Shown here in pieces: positions 1 to 8,057 of a stretch of 64,000 nt of DNA; position 1 is the stretch's first letter; the number at the start of each line of letters is the position of its first letter. Made by a program: the position numbers and the translations under genes. The notes under the pieces were generated by a model that was not told where the DNA came from, did not search any database, and saw nothing but the letters and a program-made list of their open reading frames with translations. Origin of the DNA: Pontibacter pamirensis (lineage in GTDB: Bacteria; Bacteroidota; Bacteroidia; Cytophagales; Hymenobacteraceae); NCBI RefSeq assembly GCF_010015475.1, contig NZ_SSNI01000005.1:1-64000 (forward strand), read 5' to 3'.

Positions 1-189
1 AGTGGTGTTACTGGGTCATGGCCAGGCTGGGAGGATGGAAGCCACATGAAAAGAGAGCAGGTGTTATCACCCTCCACCGCGGATACATGGAATTCTGTAA
101 AATCTTCGATGGGTGGATGCTCGCGCAAAAATTTGTGTCCTAATCGTAGCCTTAGACGTAGAGGGGCAGTTGGATATATAACTGGCGGC
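1..189. other. Left edge, no confident gene
   Basis: Both strands are open across this stretch. One plus-strand frame runs from base 1 to a TGA at 196-198, and one minus-strand frame runs leftwards out of the window from about 220 without an ATG. Neither translation was recognised. It may be the end of a gene cut by the window edge, or non-coding DNA downstream of hemN. Confidence 0.3.
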
Positions 190-1584
190 CTAAACTGATC
201 TGCTAAACACTAGCGTTGTCGGCTTTGCCTCCCACAGCCGTGCGTCAAGGCACATGGCGATGTTGCGCAGGAAAGGCCTTCCCGCCGGAAGTACCTGTAT
301 ATAACCTTTGCGGCATTCCACAAAGCCATCCTCAGCTAATGGCTGAAGACGAACGAGCGCATCCACAAAATAATCTTCCTCTGTCTTGCTCCAGGAGGTG
401 TGCAGACGGCACATCAGGTTCAGGATGTGCCGCCTGATGCGGCTATCTTCCTGTGTTAGCTCATGGCCTTTGAAAATTGGCAGTTGACCTGTGGCAACAG
501 CTGCTTCGTAAGCTTCCACCTCCTTTATATTCTGCATAAAGGCAGTACCGGTATCAGAGATGCTGGAGGCACCCAAGCCAATAAGAAGTTCTGTGTGTCG
601 GGGTGTGTAGCCCATGAAATTGCGGTGCAGTCTGCCCTGTTGCGCGGCAACATATAGTTCATCCTCCGGCAACGCGAAATGGTCCAGGCCTATTTCTACA
701 TATCCGGCTTCTTCCAACAGGTTACTGCCTAACTCATATAAGCCGCGCTTCTCAGCTGGCTCCGGCAGGTCGGCTTCAGAATAGCGGCGTTGTGCTTTGC
801 TTTTCCAGGGCACATGGGCATAACTGTAAAAAGCGATGCGCTCCGGGCGCAGTTCCTTTACTTTCTCAATGGTATGGCGCACGCTGTCAGCAGTCTGGTA
901 GGGCAGGCCATAAATGATGTCACCGTTTATGGAAGTATAGCCGATGGCGCGGGCGGTGTCGAACGTCTCTTTTGTCTGCTCAAAGCTCTGGATGCGGTTA
1001 ATGACAAACTGCACGCTCGGGTCAAAGTCCTGAATGCCTACACTTAGTCTTCTGAATCCGAGATCATACAGTACCTGAAGCTGCGATGCGTTGGTGGCGT
1101 TTGGGTGCACCTCCACGCTAAACTCCGCCTCAGGAGTTATTTCTGCCTTGCTAAGCAGGGACTGAAGCAGTTTTTTTAGATTTTCGGCGCTGAAGAAGGT
1201 GGGCGTGCCGCCGCCAAGGTGCAACTCCGTAATGCGCGGCTTCTCCCCAAACGCCGCTAGGTACTGGTCCCATTCCTGCAGCAGGGCCTGCATGTAAGGC
1301 TCTTCTACCCCGTGGTTTTTGGTGATGCGTTTGTTGCAGCCGCAGTAGGTGCACAGTTGCTCACAGAAGGGCAGGTGCAGGTATAAGCTGATGCCCTCGG
1401 AGGTGTTGGTTTTCTGGAAAGCCTGTTGCACATGCTCCAGCCAGCGTTCCTGTGTAAGCGGGGCATCGTCCCAGTAAGGCACGGTGGGGTAGCTGGTATA
1501 GCGTGGCGACGGCACATCATACTTGGCCAGCAGCGCAGCAGGGGCGGTATATGTAGGGACACAATTCATATTTTCTCTCTTCAT
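190..1584 (-). CDS. hemN: Oxygen-independent coproporphyrinogen III oxidase
   Basis: Radical-SAM enzyme that decarboxylates coproporphyrinogen III to protoporphyrinogen IX without O2, in cytoplasmic haem synthesis. The protein is 464 residues, normal for HemN. The N-terminal PSPRYTSYPT segment is typical of true HemN. The radical-SAM cluster motif is CEQLCTYCGC (CxxxCxxC plus the extra Cys of HemN), followed by the glycine-rich LHLGGGTPTF. The downstream NGDIIYGLP and IGLGASSISD motifs also fit. The ATG at 1584 was used; a second ATG at 1569 (MNCVPTY) is possible. An FNR-like box and a -7-like element lie just upstream (1602-1644), which suits an enzyme needed at low oxygen. It is divergent from the gene at 1728. 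Confidence 0.95.
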   Translation of the reverse strand: MKRENMNCVPTYTAPAALLAKYDVPSPRYTSYPTVPYWDDAPLTQERWLEHVQQAFQKTNTSEGISLYLHLPFCEQLCTYCGCNKRITKNHGVEEPYMQALLQEWDQYLAAFGEKPRITELHLGGGTPTFFSAENLKKLLQSLLSKAEITPEAEFSVEVHPNATNASQLQVLYDLGFRRLSVGIQDFDPSVQFVINRIQSFEQTKETFDTARAIGYTSINGDIIYGLPYQTADSVRHTIEKVKELRPERIAFYSYAHVPWKSKAQRRYSEADLPEPAEKRGLYELGSNLLEEAGYVEIGLDHFALPEDELYVAAQQGRLHRNFMGYTPRHTELLIGLGASSISDTGTAFMQNIKEVEAYEAAVATGQLPIFKGHELTQEDSRIRRHILNLMCRLHTSWSKTEEDYFVDALVRLQPLAEDGFVECRKGYIQVLPAGRPFLRNIAMCLDARLWEAKPTTLVFSRSV

Positions 1585-1601
1585 CCTTGAATTTCTATGT
1601 G

Positions 1602-1644
1602 CAAAATTCGGTTGTGCAAGGGAGACAGGAAATGATTATTGTCA
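1602..1644 (-). promoter_or_regulatory. Predicted FNR-like promoter of hemN
   Basis: Read on the minus strand, a box TGACAATAATCA occupies 1644-1633. After exactly 23 bp comes GAATTTTG at 1609-1602, resembling the Bacteroidota -7 element. The hemN ATG is 17 bp further on. The same 24-bp step from the box end to the -7 motif occurs at ccoI, ccoNO, ccoG and the stress-gene promoter. No second box is seen 22 bp upstream, so this is the single-site version. Activation by a Crp/Fnr-family protein is an inference. Confidence 0.7.
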
Positions 1645-1727
1645 GCTAAAAGCCCTCTTTTTCGTGACTTTTAGCATAAACCTGTGTAATTTCACAAGAT
1701 TTGCTACAAAAACTGTGTTTTTGATAT

Positions 1728-2849
1728 ATGAGATTAACCACACCAACACTACTACTGGATAAGAAGAAAACCTTGAACAACATCAGGAGGATGGTGCAGA
1801 AGGCTAAGGAGAACGGCGTCCGGTTGCGTCCGCATTTCAAAACGCATCAGTCGGCGCAGGTGGGCGCGTGGTTTCGTGAATATAACGTTGATGCCATTAC
1901 AGTATCGTCTTTAAAAATGGCCCGCTATTTTGCCAACCAGGGCTGGAAAGACATTATGGTGGCATTTCCAGCCAATGTGCTGGAGATGGACAGCATGAAT
2001 GAACTGGCCGCCCACATCAAGCTACATGTGCTGGCTGTAAACGTGGAGACGGTGGAGGCGCTGGCCATCGGCCTGAAGCACCCAGTGCAGATATGGGTTA
2101 AAATAGATACTGGCTATCGCCGCACGGGTGTTCTGGCGAATGACCATAAGGCCCTTGATACTATCATACAGAAGATAAAGGAAAGCGATAAACTACAGTT
2201 CGCAGGTTTTGTGGTGCACGATGGCCATACCTATAAACAAACGGACGTTTATGCCATTCAAACCATACATAATACTTCGGTATACCTCCTGCAATTACTC
2301 CGGGAGCGTTATATCGGGCAGTTTCCGAACCTGCAGCTCTCTATCGGTGATACGCCTTCGTGCAGCATTCTGGATACACTGACCGGAGTAGATGAAATCA
2401 GGCCAGGTAACTTTGTTTTTTACGATGTGATGCAACAGCGCATCGGCTCCTGCAGCTTCGATGATGTTGCCGTATGTATGGCCTGCCCGGTGGTGGCCAA
2501 ACACCCCAACCGTGGGGAAATTATTATTTATGGTGGCAGCGTACATTTCTCTAAAGATGCGCTACCGCTGGAAGACAGCTCGGTGATATATGGCCGCGTA
2601 GTGGAGTTTACGAACGATGGCTGGACAACTCCGGTGAACGGCATCGACCTCGTGTCGCTGTCGCAGGAGCATGGCGTTATAAAAGCCTCCCCTGAGCAAT
2701 TTGAGAAATACCACATTGGGGATATGATCGGAATTCTGCCGGTGCATTCGTGCCTGACAGCAGACTTGATGAGGGGCTATATGACAACTGACGGTGAGAT
2801 ACTGGAGCATCTGTCTGGGGTGCCGCAACGGGAACTGGAAATACTGTAA
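1728..2849 (+). CDS. D-threonine aldolase / D-serine dehydratase-like PLP enzyme
   Basis: Fold-type III (alanine-racemase-like) PLP enzyme of 373 residues. The N-terminal TPTLLLDKKKTLNNI and RPHFKTHQSAQVG segments match the alanine-racemase N-terminal domain, with the Lys of PHFKTH as the expected PLP lysine. The C-terminal PVHSCLTADL contains the His-x-Cys pair that binds metal in D-serine dehydratases and D-threonine aldolases. The likely activity is lyase cleavage or dehydration of a D-hydroxy amino acid; the substrate cannot be read from sequence. The GH25 gene starts 3 bp after the stop, so the two probably form an operon. The ATG lies after an AT-rich divergent intergenic region shared with hemN. 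Confidence 0.85.
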   Translation: MRLTTPTLLLDKKKTLNNIRRMVQKAKENGVRLRPHFKTHQSAQVGAWFREYNVDAITVSSLKMARYFANQGWKDIMVAFPANVLEMDSMNELAAHIKLHVLAVNVETVEALAIGLKHPVQIWVKIDTGYRRTGVLANDHKALDTIIQKIKESDKLQFAGFVVHDGHTYKQTDVYAIQTIHNTSVYLLQLLRERYIGQFPNLQLSIGDTPSCSILDTLTGVDEIRPGNFVFYDVMQQRIGSCSFDDVAVCMACPVVAKHPNRGEIIIYGGSVHFSKDALPLEDSSVIYGRVVEFTNDGWTTPVNGIDLVSLSQEHGVIKASPEQFEKYHIGDMIGILPVHSCLTADLMRGYMTTDGEILEHLSGVPQRELEIL

Positions 2850-2852
2850 ACG

Positions 2853-3734
2853 TTGAGCCGGAAGGGAAAATCTACAGCAGACGATGCCTGGGGTGCTATT
2901 CCAAAGCAGCCTCCCAAACGTGTTATCCGTGCTAAGCCAACAGCTAAAACTGCCGTTAAGCCCGTGGGCAAGCCCAGGCCCAGATTAAAAAAGAATTCGC
3001 GGCCGCCGTCGCCCTATAAGTTCTGGATAGGAGTGGCGGTGCTGGCAACGCTGGCGCTGGTAGTGCTTTACGTGGAGTTTTTTGTGGAGAAGCCCAAGCC
3101 TGCCTGGCCTGAGGGCTATAGTGTGTATGGTGTAGATGTGTCGCACTATCAGCGGGAGATTGACTGGCAGCAGGTGCGGGAAAATGAAGTTACTTTCGCT
3201 TTTGTAAAAGCGACGGAAGGCAGGAGCTTAAAGGACAAGCACTTCCAGGATAATTGGAAAGGTGCCGGTGCAGCAGGTATAATGCGTGGAGCTTATCATT
3301 TTTATCTGCCTTACCTCAAGCCAGAAGTGCAGGCTGAAAACTTTACTTCCACGGTTACACTTGCGCCGGGAGACCTGCCTCCTGTGCTGGACGTGGAAGT
3401 GCGGGGCAGGCAATCTGTGGCGCAACTGCGCAAGGACCTGAGGGTATGGCTGACGCAGGTGGAAAAGGCCTATGGCGTCAAGCCTATCATTTATACCGGC
3501 TATTATTTTTACAAAGATTATCTGGCCGGGCATTTTGATGAGTATCCCCTCTGGATTGCACATTATAAGGTGCCGAAACTAAAGCTTGAGAAGAGCGATA
3601 CGCTAAAGCTAGCTTTCTGGCAGCATACCGATGAAGGTGCCATCAAAGGCATCACCGGAAAAGTAGATTGCAATGTGTTTAACGGCAGCATGCGTGAGTT
3701 ACGCAGTCTGCGGATAAAGCAACCATCCCTATAA
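2853..3734 (+). CDS. GH25 family lysozyme-like hydrolase, membrane anchored
   Basis: Probable peptidoglycan N-acetylmuramidase of family GH25 (293 residues). An N-terminal basic, Pro/Lys-rich cytoplasmic segment (about 1-48) precedes one hydrophobic segment (about 52-72), so the enzyme is probably anchored in the inner membrane facing the periplasm. The catalytic domain starts at YGVDVSHYQREIDW. It has AFVKATEG, GAYHFY, the acidic PPVLDVEV motif expected to hold the catalytic Asp/Glu, and a terminal AFWQHTDEG. The start is TTG, 3 bp after the preceding stop; no in-frame ATG precedes the domain. The stop codon lies inside the terminator stem at 3731-3773. Confidence 0.88.
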   Translation: MSRKGKSTADDAWGAIPKQPPKRVIRAKPTAKTAVKPVGKPRPRLKKNSRPPSPYKFWIGVAVLATLALVVLYVEFFVEKPKPAWPEGYSVYGVDVSHYQREIDWQQVRENEVTFAFVKATEGRSLKDKHFQDNWKGAGAAGIMRGAYHFYLPYLKPEVQAENFTSTVTLAPGDLPPVLDVEVRGRQSVAQLRKDLRVWLTQVEKAYGVKPIIYTGYYFYKDYLAGHFDEYPLWIAHYKVPKLKLEKSDTLKLAFWQHTDEGAIKGITGKVDCNVFNGSMRELRSLRIKQPSL

Positions 3735-3773
3735 CAGAAAGAGGCGCTATCATGTAGCGCCTCTTTCTGTTAT
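3731..3773 (+). terminator. Hairpin terminator after GH25 gene
   Basis: A perfect 19-bp inverted repeat (3731-3749 and 3755-3773) with a 5-nt loop overlaps the GH25 stop codon. The right arm is T-rich (ctctttctgttat). It may also act on minus-strand transcripts from the gene ending at 3865. Confidence 0.85.
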
Positions 3774-3864
3774 AGGGGGTGTAGGTGAAGGCTTACAACT
3801 GAGTTAAATAAGCTATATACGCTGCTCTCCGTTTGCCCTTCTTAGTCCTACTGGTGTTTGAAAT

Positions 3865-4983
3865 TTAGTATCTGCCTTCAGAGCTCCGGTCGCGGTCGTC
3901 GCCACGATCACGGTCAAAGGTGCGTCCACGGTTGCGGCTCGCCAGGTAGTTATTGTCAGAACTGACAAAGCCCTTGTTGAAATTTCTGTCGCCGTAGGCG
4001 CCGTCGCGGTTGCTGGAGCCATACTCGTTTTCTGAGCTTCGGTTATAGCCGCTACCCATGTAGCTGCCTTCAGACCCGCCAAAGTTAGCCGAATTATACC
4101 TGTCTGAGCCATAGCTGCCTCTTTTGTTGCTGCTACTGTAGCTGCTGTTACCTTTATACGATCCACTACCGGAGTTATAATCGTCCTGGTTAAAATCGTA
4201 GCGCCCCTGATCTGAACCCTCGAACCTTCTGGAAGTATCGGAGCCATAAAGGTCACGGCTTCCTGAAGAGGAGGACTCATTTCTGTCATTGCCCCGGCTT
4301 CCACGACGGTCATGGCCGAGGAATCCTCTGTTCTTATCATTGTCAGACTTATCCCTGTCCCTGTCCGGGGTATAGTTAGAGCCGCGGCTTGGGCTGTTCA
4401 GGTTACTCTGTCTGGATTGGTCTGGTGAGCCCACTCCTTCGTAGTAGTTGTAGTCTTTCTGATTAGAGTCATAATTTCCGCGATTGGTATTCCGGAACCC
4501 CCTGGTGCTGCCAGAGCCATACCTATCATTGTCTGAGCCATGGCTGTCGTAATCGCTCTGGTAGCCATAAGCGCGGTGTCCGCTGGGGCTGTAGCCACTG
4601 TCGCGGGCTTCACTAGGGTTGCCCATGCCGCTCACAAAGTTGTAGTTGGTATCTTCAGTACCGTAGTGGCGTTGTGCTATATTACCCGCTCTGGAAGTGC
4701 CGAATCCCTGGGCGCCGCCATAGCTACCCATATTGCCGTAGTTACGGGAGGTGCTATAGGTGCCGTATGTATCTTGGTTAGCAGTGTTGCGGGAGCCAGC
4801 CATTTCGTTGCCCTGGTTGCCCCAGGTACCGGAGTGTCCCTCGTTGCCATAGCCACCGCGTGCAGAGGAGCCATAGTCGTCGAAGCGGTAATTGTTGTCT
4901 CTCTCAGGATGGCGGTAACGTTCAGAACGATGTGTCTGGAAGCCACGGGAATTGTCCTGGCGATCATTTTGGTTTCTGTTCAT
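3865..4983 (-). CDS. Low-complexity Gly/Ser/Asn/Tyr/Arg-rich protein, unknown function
   Basis: No recognisable domain. The 372 residues are almost wholly Ser, Gly, Asn, Tyr, Asp and Arg, with no membrane segment and no signal peptide. There are many short degenerate units such as NYGNMGSYGG, RYGSGSTRG and SSNKRGSYGSDR. The C-terminus is a charged Arg/Asp tail (RGRTFDRDRGDDRDRS). The composition is that of an intrinsically disordered prion-like or RGG-like protein, and it probably evolved by repeat expansion. It appears monocistronic. The opposite strand has long open frames, but those arise from the codon bias of this repeat. The coding frame is supported by a clean ATG and by an ordered composition across the whole frame. 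Confidence 0.7.
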   Translation of the reverse strand: MNRNQNDRQDNSRGFQTHRSERYRHPERDNNYRFDDYGSSARGGYGNEGHSGTWGNQGNEMAGSRNTANQDTYGTYSTSRNYGNMGSYGGAQGFGTSRAGNIAQRHYGTEDTNYNFVSGMGNPSEARDSGYSPSGHRAYGYQSDYDSHGSDNDRYGSGSTRGFRNTNRGNYDSNQKDYNYYEGVGSPDQSRQSNLNSPSRGSNYTPDRDRDKSDNDKNRGFLGHDRRGSRGNDRNESSSSGSRDLYGSDTSRRFEGSDQGRYDFNQDDYNSGSGSYKGNSSYSSSNKRGSYGSDRYNSANFGGSEGSYMGSGYNRSSENEYGSSNRDGAYGDRNFNKGFVSSDNNYLASRNRGRTFDRDRGDDRDRSSEGRY

Positions 4984-5250
4984 AGCTTTTTTGGTTTAGT
5001 TACGGTAAAAATAAAATGTACCATTTCTAACGAAGAGAAACATGAGTAGTTTTAAGAGAGGGTATTAATCATGAAATTCCGCAGTTTCGAACGCTGTGTA
5101 ACCTTGGCTGCCGAAAGGATGAATTGGCCCTGGAAATGGTATAGTATTGTCTCTTCACCTCATAGGTAAGAAGTTTGACATTAGTTGAATGTGTTCTCCT
5201 CTTTAGGAAAGTCGCCATCTTGTTAACTCACCCTGCTTAACCTAGCCGCT

Positions 5251-7074
5251 TTATTTTTTTTGAGATTCAGCTGGTTCTGATTTCAGTATCACGCTATCCC
5301 ACCAATTAGCAGCTTGTGTGGTTGTTTGTTCCTTCAGGTTAGCTTTTTCATCAGGCCTCACTAAATAGACAAAGGCCTGATCTCCTAAAAAGATAAAACT
5401 GATGGAAACGATGGCTGCAACAATCGTAATAAATATCGCTACATGCCGGATAACACTATAAAAGCCGTGCCTTGTGCGTCCGAACCTTTTTCTGATAGGT
5501 TTTAATACAGGTTGCAGCGAGGGCGCCTCCAAGAACTTTCTGTTAAAGAATGCTAAAATCTGTTCCTGCCCAATCAGGACCACACTGCCAAGAATTAAGA
5601 AGTTTACCAAGGCAAACATAGTCATCATTTGCACATAAGGATTATGGAATAAATAGCCATAAGTGCTCTGGTAATAGTAGATGGCCCATAGGGTCAGGAC
5701 GCAAACGATTATGTTTGGTAAACTAAGTATAAAATTGTTTTTCGGCTTATCATCTTTGGGAGTAGGAATATAAGGTACCTTTATTCTTAGTATTGAATAT
5801 ACCAGGCCGAGGCAGAAGACCCACCAGGTGCCAGTGCGGAGAATCCCCCCAAATAAATGAAACCCGTTTTCCTTTTTTTCAAGCAGCCACCGTTGGGCAT
5901 AGTGCCTGATACAGATAGAAACACAGAAAAACGGACCAAACATGACGAGGAATTCCCCCAGGGAAACATACCAGGGAAACTCCGCCAGCACCAATGATAA
6001 AACAGGTATCAGGAAGTCGATTAAGTTGAAAACACCAAAGAAGTAGTAGAGTGGTAGCGTCAGGTAGTGTGTTTTCTGAGCCCAGGTAAAGCTGCTGAAT
6101 AATTTAGGATATACCGTAAAGAGCAACTCGAAAGTACCACGCGCCCATTTTATTTGTTGTTTGTAATAAGATGCCAGTGTGGCAGGGACAAGCCCACGTG
6201 TCAAAATTTTTGGAACGTACACAGACTTCCAGCCTTTCGCATGCATGAGCATGGCAGTGTGCATATCCTCCGCCAGTCCTGCGGCATGGCCTCCAATTGA
6301 ATCCAGGGCCTCCCGCCGGAAGGTGCAGTTAGCTCCGATGGCCTGTACGGTTCCATAGCTGTTCATGCCCATCATGATGGGGCCATAGAAACTGTAAGTC
6401 TGCTCTGCAGCCCCATAGGCAACAATGCTTTCCTTGTTATTGCTGTATGCCTGTACTACCTGTACAAAGCCTATCGCCGGATCTTCGAAGTAAGGCAGCA
6501 CCTCATCCAAAAATTCAGGCGCAGGTACATGGTCAGGGTCCAGAATCAGGCATATATCGCCGGTGGCATGCTGGAGTGCGTTGTTTATATTGCCGGCTTT
6601 GGCGTCTATCTTTTCAGTACGGGTAACATGGATTACCCCAAGGCGCCTGCAAACTTCTTTTAGTATTGGGTCATCTCCCTCATCGCACAAGTAAGACGTG
6701 TGTGGGTAACGAATTTGCTGTATGGCCTCCAGTGTATTGATGATCATGCTGTGAGGCTCTCCTGGGTAAGAGGTAGTAAATACATCCACCGTGAAGTCGG
6801 TTTTTAAGTCGGGCTTCAGGGGCTTGCTCACATTAAAGTAATGATACCACTCATGCAATGTACGCAGCAGCTTGAATCCGAGAGCGGTGGTCAGCATCCA
6901 GTACAGGGGCGCATACCCTACATGGCTGTCATCAAAAAACCAAAAGAGGAATATAAACAGCGTGACAAGCCCCAAAACGATCATGATGCGTATGGTCGTT
7001 ATCTCTTTGCGCTTAAGAGATTTATCAGGGCCAATTATGTTTTTTTCCTTCTGGTATTTTGTATACATATACAT
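5251..7074 (-). CDS. Family 2 glycosyltransferase, cellulose-synthase (BcsA)-like
   Basis: Processive membrane beta-glycosyltransferase. Two N-terminal membrane helices (IMIVLGLVTLFIFLFWF and a following segment) precede the GT-A domain. That domain carries TVDVFTTSYPGE, the DxD motif in LILDPDHVP, the catalytic acid region GLAEDMHTAM, and QQIKWARG, where the usual Arg of QxxRW is Lys. Several C-terminal transmembrane helices follow. No PilZ domain is visible. The substrate is unknown; glucan synthesis is the default guess. The frame is open to 7116, but the Met at 7074 (MYMYTKYQKEK) was preferred because the extra residues look non-coding. A glycosidase remnant lies upstream on the other strand, which hints at a former polysaccharide locus. 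Confidence 0.85.
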   Translation of the reverse strand: MYMYTKYQKEKNIIGPDKSLKRKEITTIRIMIVLGLVTLFIFLFWFFDDSHVGYAPLYWMLTTALGFKLLRTLHEWYHYFNVSKPLKPDLKTDFTVDVFTTSYPGEPHSMIINTLEAIQQIRYPHTSYLCDEGDDPILKEVCRRLGVIHVTRTEKIDAKAGNINNALQHATGDICLILDPDHVPAPEFLDEVLPYFEDPAIGFVQVVQAYSNNKESIVAYGAAEQTYSFYGPIMMGMNSYGTVQAIGANCTFRREALDSIGGHAAGLAEDMHTAMLMHAKGWKSVYVPKILTRGLVPATLASYYKQQIKWARGTFELLFTVYPKLFSSFTWAQKTHYLTLPLYYFFGVFNLIDFLIPVLSLVLAEFPWYVSLGEFLVMFGPFFCVSICIRHYAQRWLLEKKENGFHLFGGILRTGTWWVFCLGLVYSILRIKVPYIPTPKDDKPKNNFILSLPNIIVCVLTLWAIYYYQSTYGYLFHNPYVQMMTMFALVNFLILGSVVLIGQEQILAFFNRKFLEAPSLQPVLKPIRKRFGRTRHGFYSVIRHVAIFITIVAAIVSISFIFLGDQAFVYLVRPDEKANLKEQTTTQAANWWDSVILKSEPAESQKK

Positions 7075-7664
7075 CGTGTAGATGCAAAGATAAAGATCTA
7101 GATTGTAAGGTGTCACATTCTACCTCACGCAGCATCCAGTGGAGGTGAAGAATCCTTTTTAAAGGAACATGCTCCCCGATATACTCATACCTAGCTTCAA
7201 ATGTTTTAATTGTAAAAAGTTGGTTGGTTTAGTGCGTTCCTGTACAGTTCCATTTTTCTCCTGGATTTGAATTCATTCTAAAAGAGTCACATTTCCATTC
7301 TTTATTAGAAAAGCTTCTATACTTTATGAATGTGTTTTTTTTATTGCCACTGGTTAATTCTTAACCAGTTGTGGAGAGCGTGCAAACGTGACAGAAAAGT
7401 ACGGAGTAAGGGAGGAAAGGTATAAACTGTTAAAGAAGCTGAACAGTTTATACTGCTGCGCAATGGAGAGCCCTACTTCATAAAGGGAGCGGGAGGTTAT
7501 ACAAACTGCAAGGCACCGGTAAAAGCCAATGCGCTCATGCTGGATGGCGGCAGTGTGGTTGGGTGAGGTAACAGGAACAGACAATGCATTTTAATTACTA
7601 TATGGGGCATGATTTTTACATAGATAGCTTTCCCAGAAAAGCCCTGAAAGAAGAAGCGCTTTCT
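7075..7664. other. Gene-poor gap with decayed DNA
   Basis: This AT-rich stretch between the glycosyltransferase start and the ACP-like gene contains no intact gene. Its right half holds the glycosidase remnant listed separately. No clear operator or repeat was seen in the left half. The glycosyltransferase promoter must lie here. Confidence 0.4.
7423..7578 (+). pseudogene. Remnant of a glycoside hydrolase N-terminus
   Basis: The plus-strand frame gives LLRNGEPYFIKGAGGYTN and then runs out of homology and into a TGA. LRNGxPYFIKGAGG is the characteristic opening of a family of Bacteroidota glycosidases with a (beta/alpha)8 catalytic domain, as in GH2-like and related enzymes. The frame is closed by a TAA immediately upstream. 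After YTN the expected follow-on appears only piecemeal in other frames. No start codon or catalytic region is left, so this is a gene fragment. The family assignment is from memory of the motif. Confidence 0.5.
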
Positions 7665-7925
7665 TCATTTAGAGAAAGAAAGCGCTACATAATTTACAAA
7701 ATCATCTATGGTATAAACGGGTACTTCGTCCGGAATAACAATACTGTATTTCTTTTCGACGGCCAGAATAATATCCACCACATCTACTATATCTATACCA
7801 TATTCCCATAGGCCTTTATCGGGGGACAAAACACTAGAGTCAATATGCTTTAGCCTACCTACAATGTTGGAAACAGCTTTCAGGATAGTATCACGCGTTA
7901 TGGAATTACTTGATACACTTATCAT
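7665..7925 (-). CDS. Acyl-carrier-protein-like protein lacking the phosphopantetheine serine
   Basis: Small acidic protein of 86 residues with the four-helix ACP pattern: an N-terminal helix (TILKAVSNIVGRL), then a central helix and VEKKYSIVIPDE, which is ACP-like. In a normal carrier the central motif is G-x-D-S-L-D. Here it reads YGIDIVDVV, with Ile46 (ATA codon) exactly where the phosphopantetheine serine should be. It is therefore unlikely to carry an acyl group by the usual route. It stands alone, with no synthase or desaturase nearby. Possible roles are a structural or regulatory ACP homologue or a decaying gene. The RND operon terminator lies upstream at 7967-8039. Confidence 0.7.
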   Translation of the reverse strand: MISVSSNSITRDTILKAVSNIVGRLKHIDSSVLSPDKGLWEYGIDIVDVVDIILAVEKKYSIVIPDEVPVYTIDDFVNYVALSFSK

Positions 7926-7966
7926 AATTATAAAATTTAAATCTATTGCTAGCCTGGTATATCAGT

Positions 7967-8039
7967 AATAATTCCCCTTCTACACCTGAAATGCTATTCC
8001 ATGAGATAGACCATTCCAGATATAGAAGGGGAAATTATT
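7967..8039 (-). terminator. Hairpin terminator of the RND efflux operon
   Basis: The inverted repeat aataattccccttcta (7967-7982) pairs with tagaaggggaaattatt (8023-8039) with one bulged base, about 40 bp enclosed. It sits 18 bp beyond the RND stop on the minus strand and ends in an AT-rich run. Confidence 0.65.
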
Positions 8040-8057
8040 TATATTAGAAGCGACGCA

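Noticed and set aside
1683..1697. TGTG-N6-CACA palindrome upstream of the D-amino-acid enzyme as a CRP site
   Set aside because: The half-sites are two bases too close for the CRP spacing (TGTGA-N6-TCACA), and the -7 spacing rule seen at the other promoters is not met.
3813..4340. Second minus-strand frame (175 codons) over the low-complexity gene
   Set aside because: It overlaps the 372-residue frame almost completely and gives a Thr/Ala-rich product typical of an out-of-frame reading of the repeats.
4540..5049. Long plus-strand open frame (169 codons) opposite the low-complexity gene
   Set aside because: It is the antisense shadow of the repetitive Gly/Ser/Asn codons; its Val/Ala-rich translation has no domain, and the minus-strand frame is longer and starts cleanly.
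7354..7584. Minus-strand open frame of 76 codons
   Set aside because: No recognisable features, and it is antisense to the glycosidase remnant.
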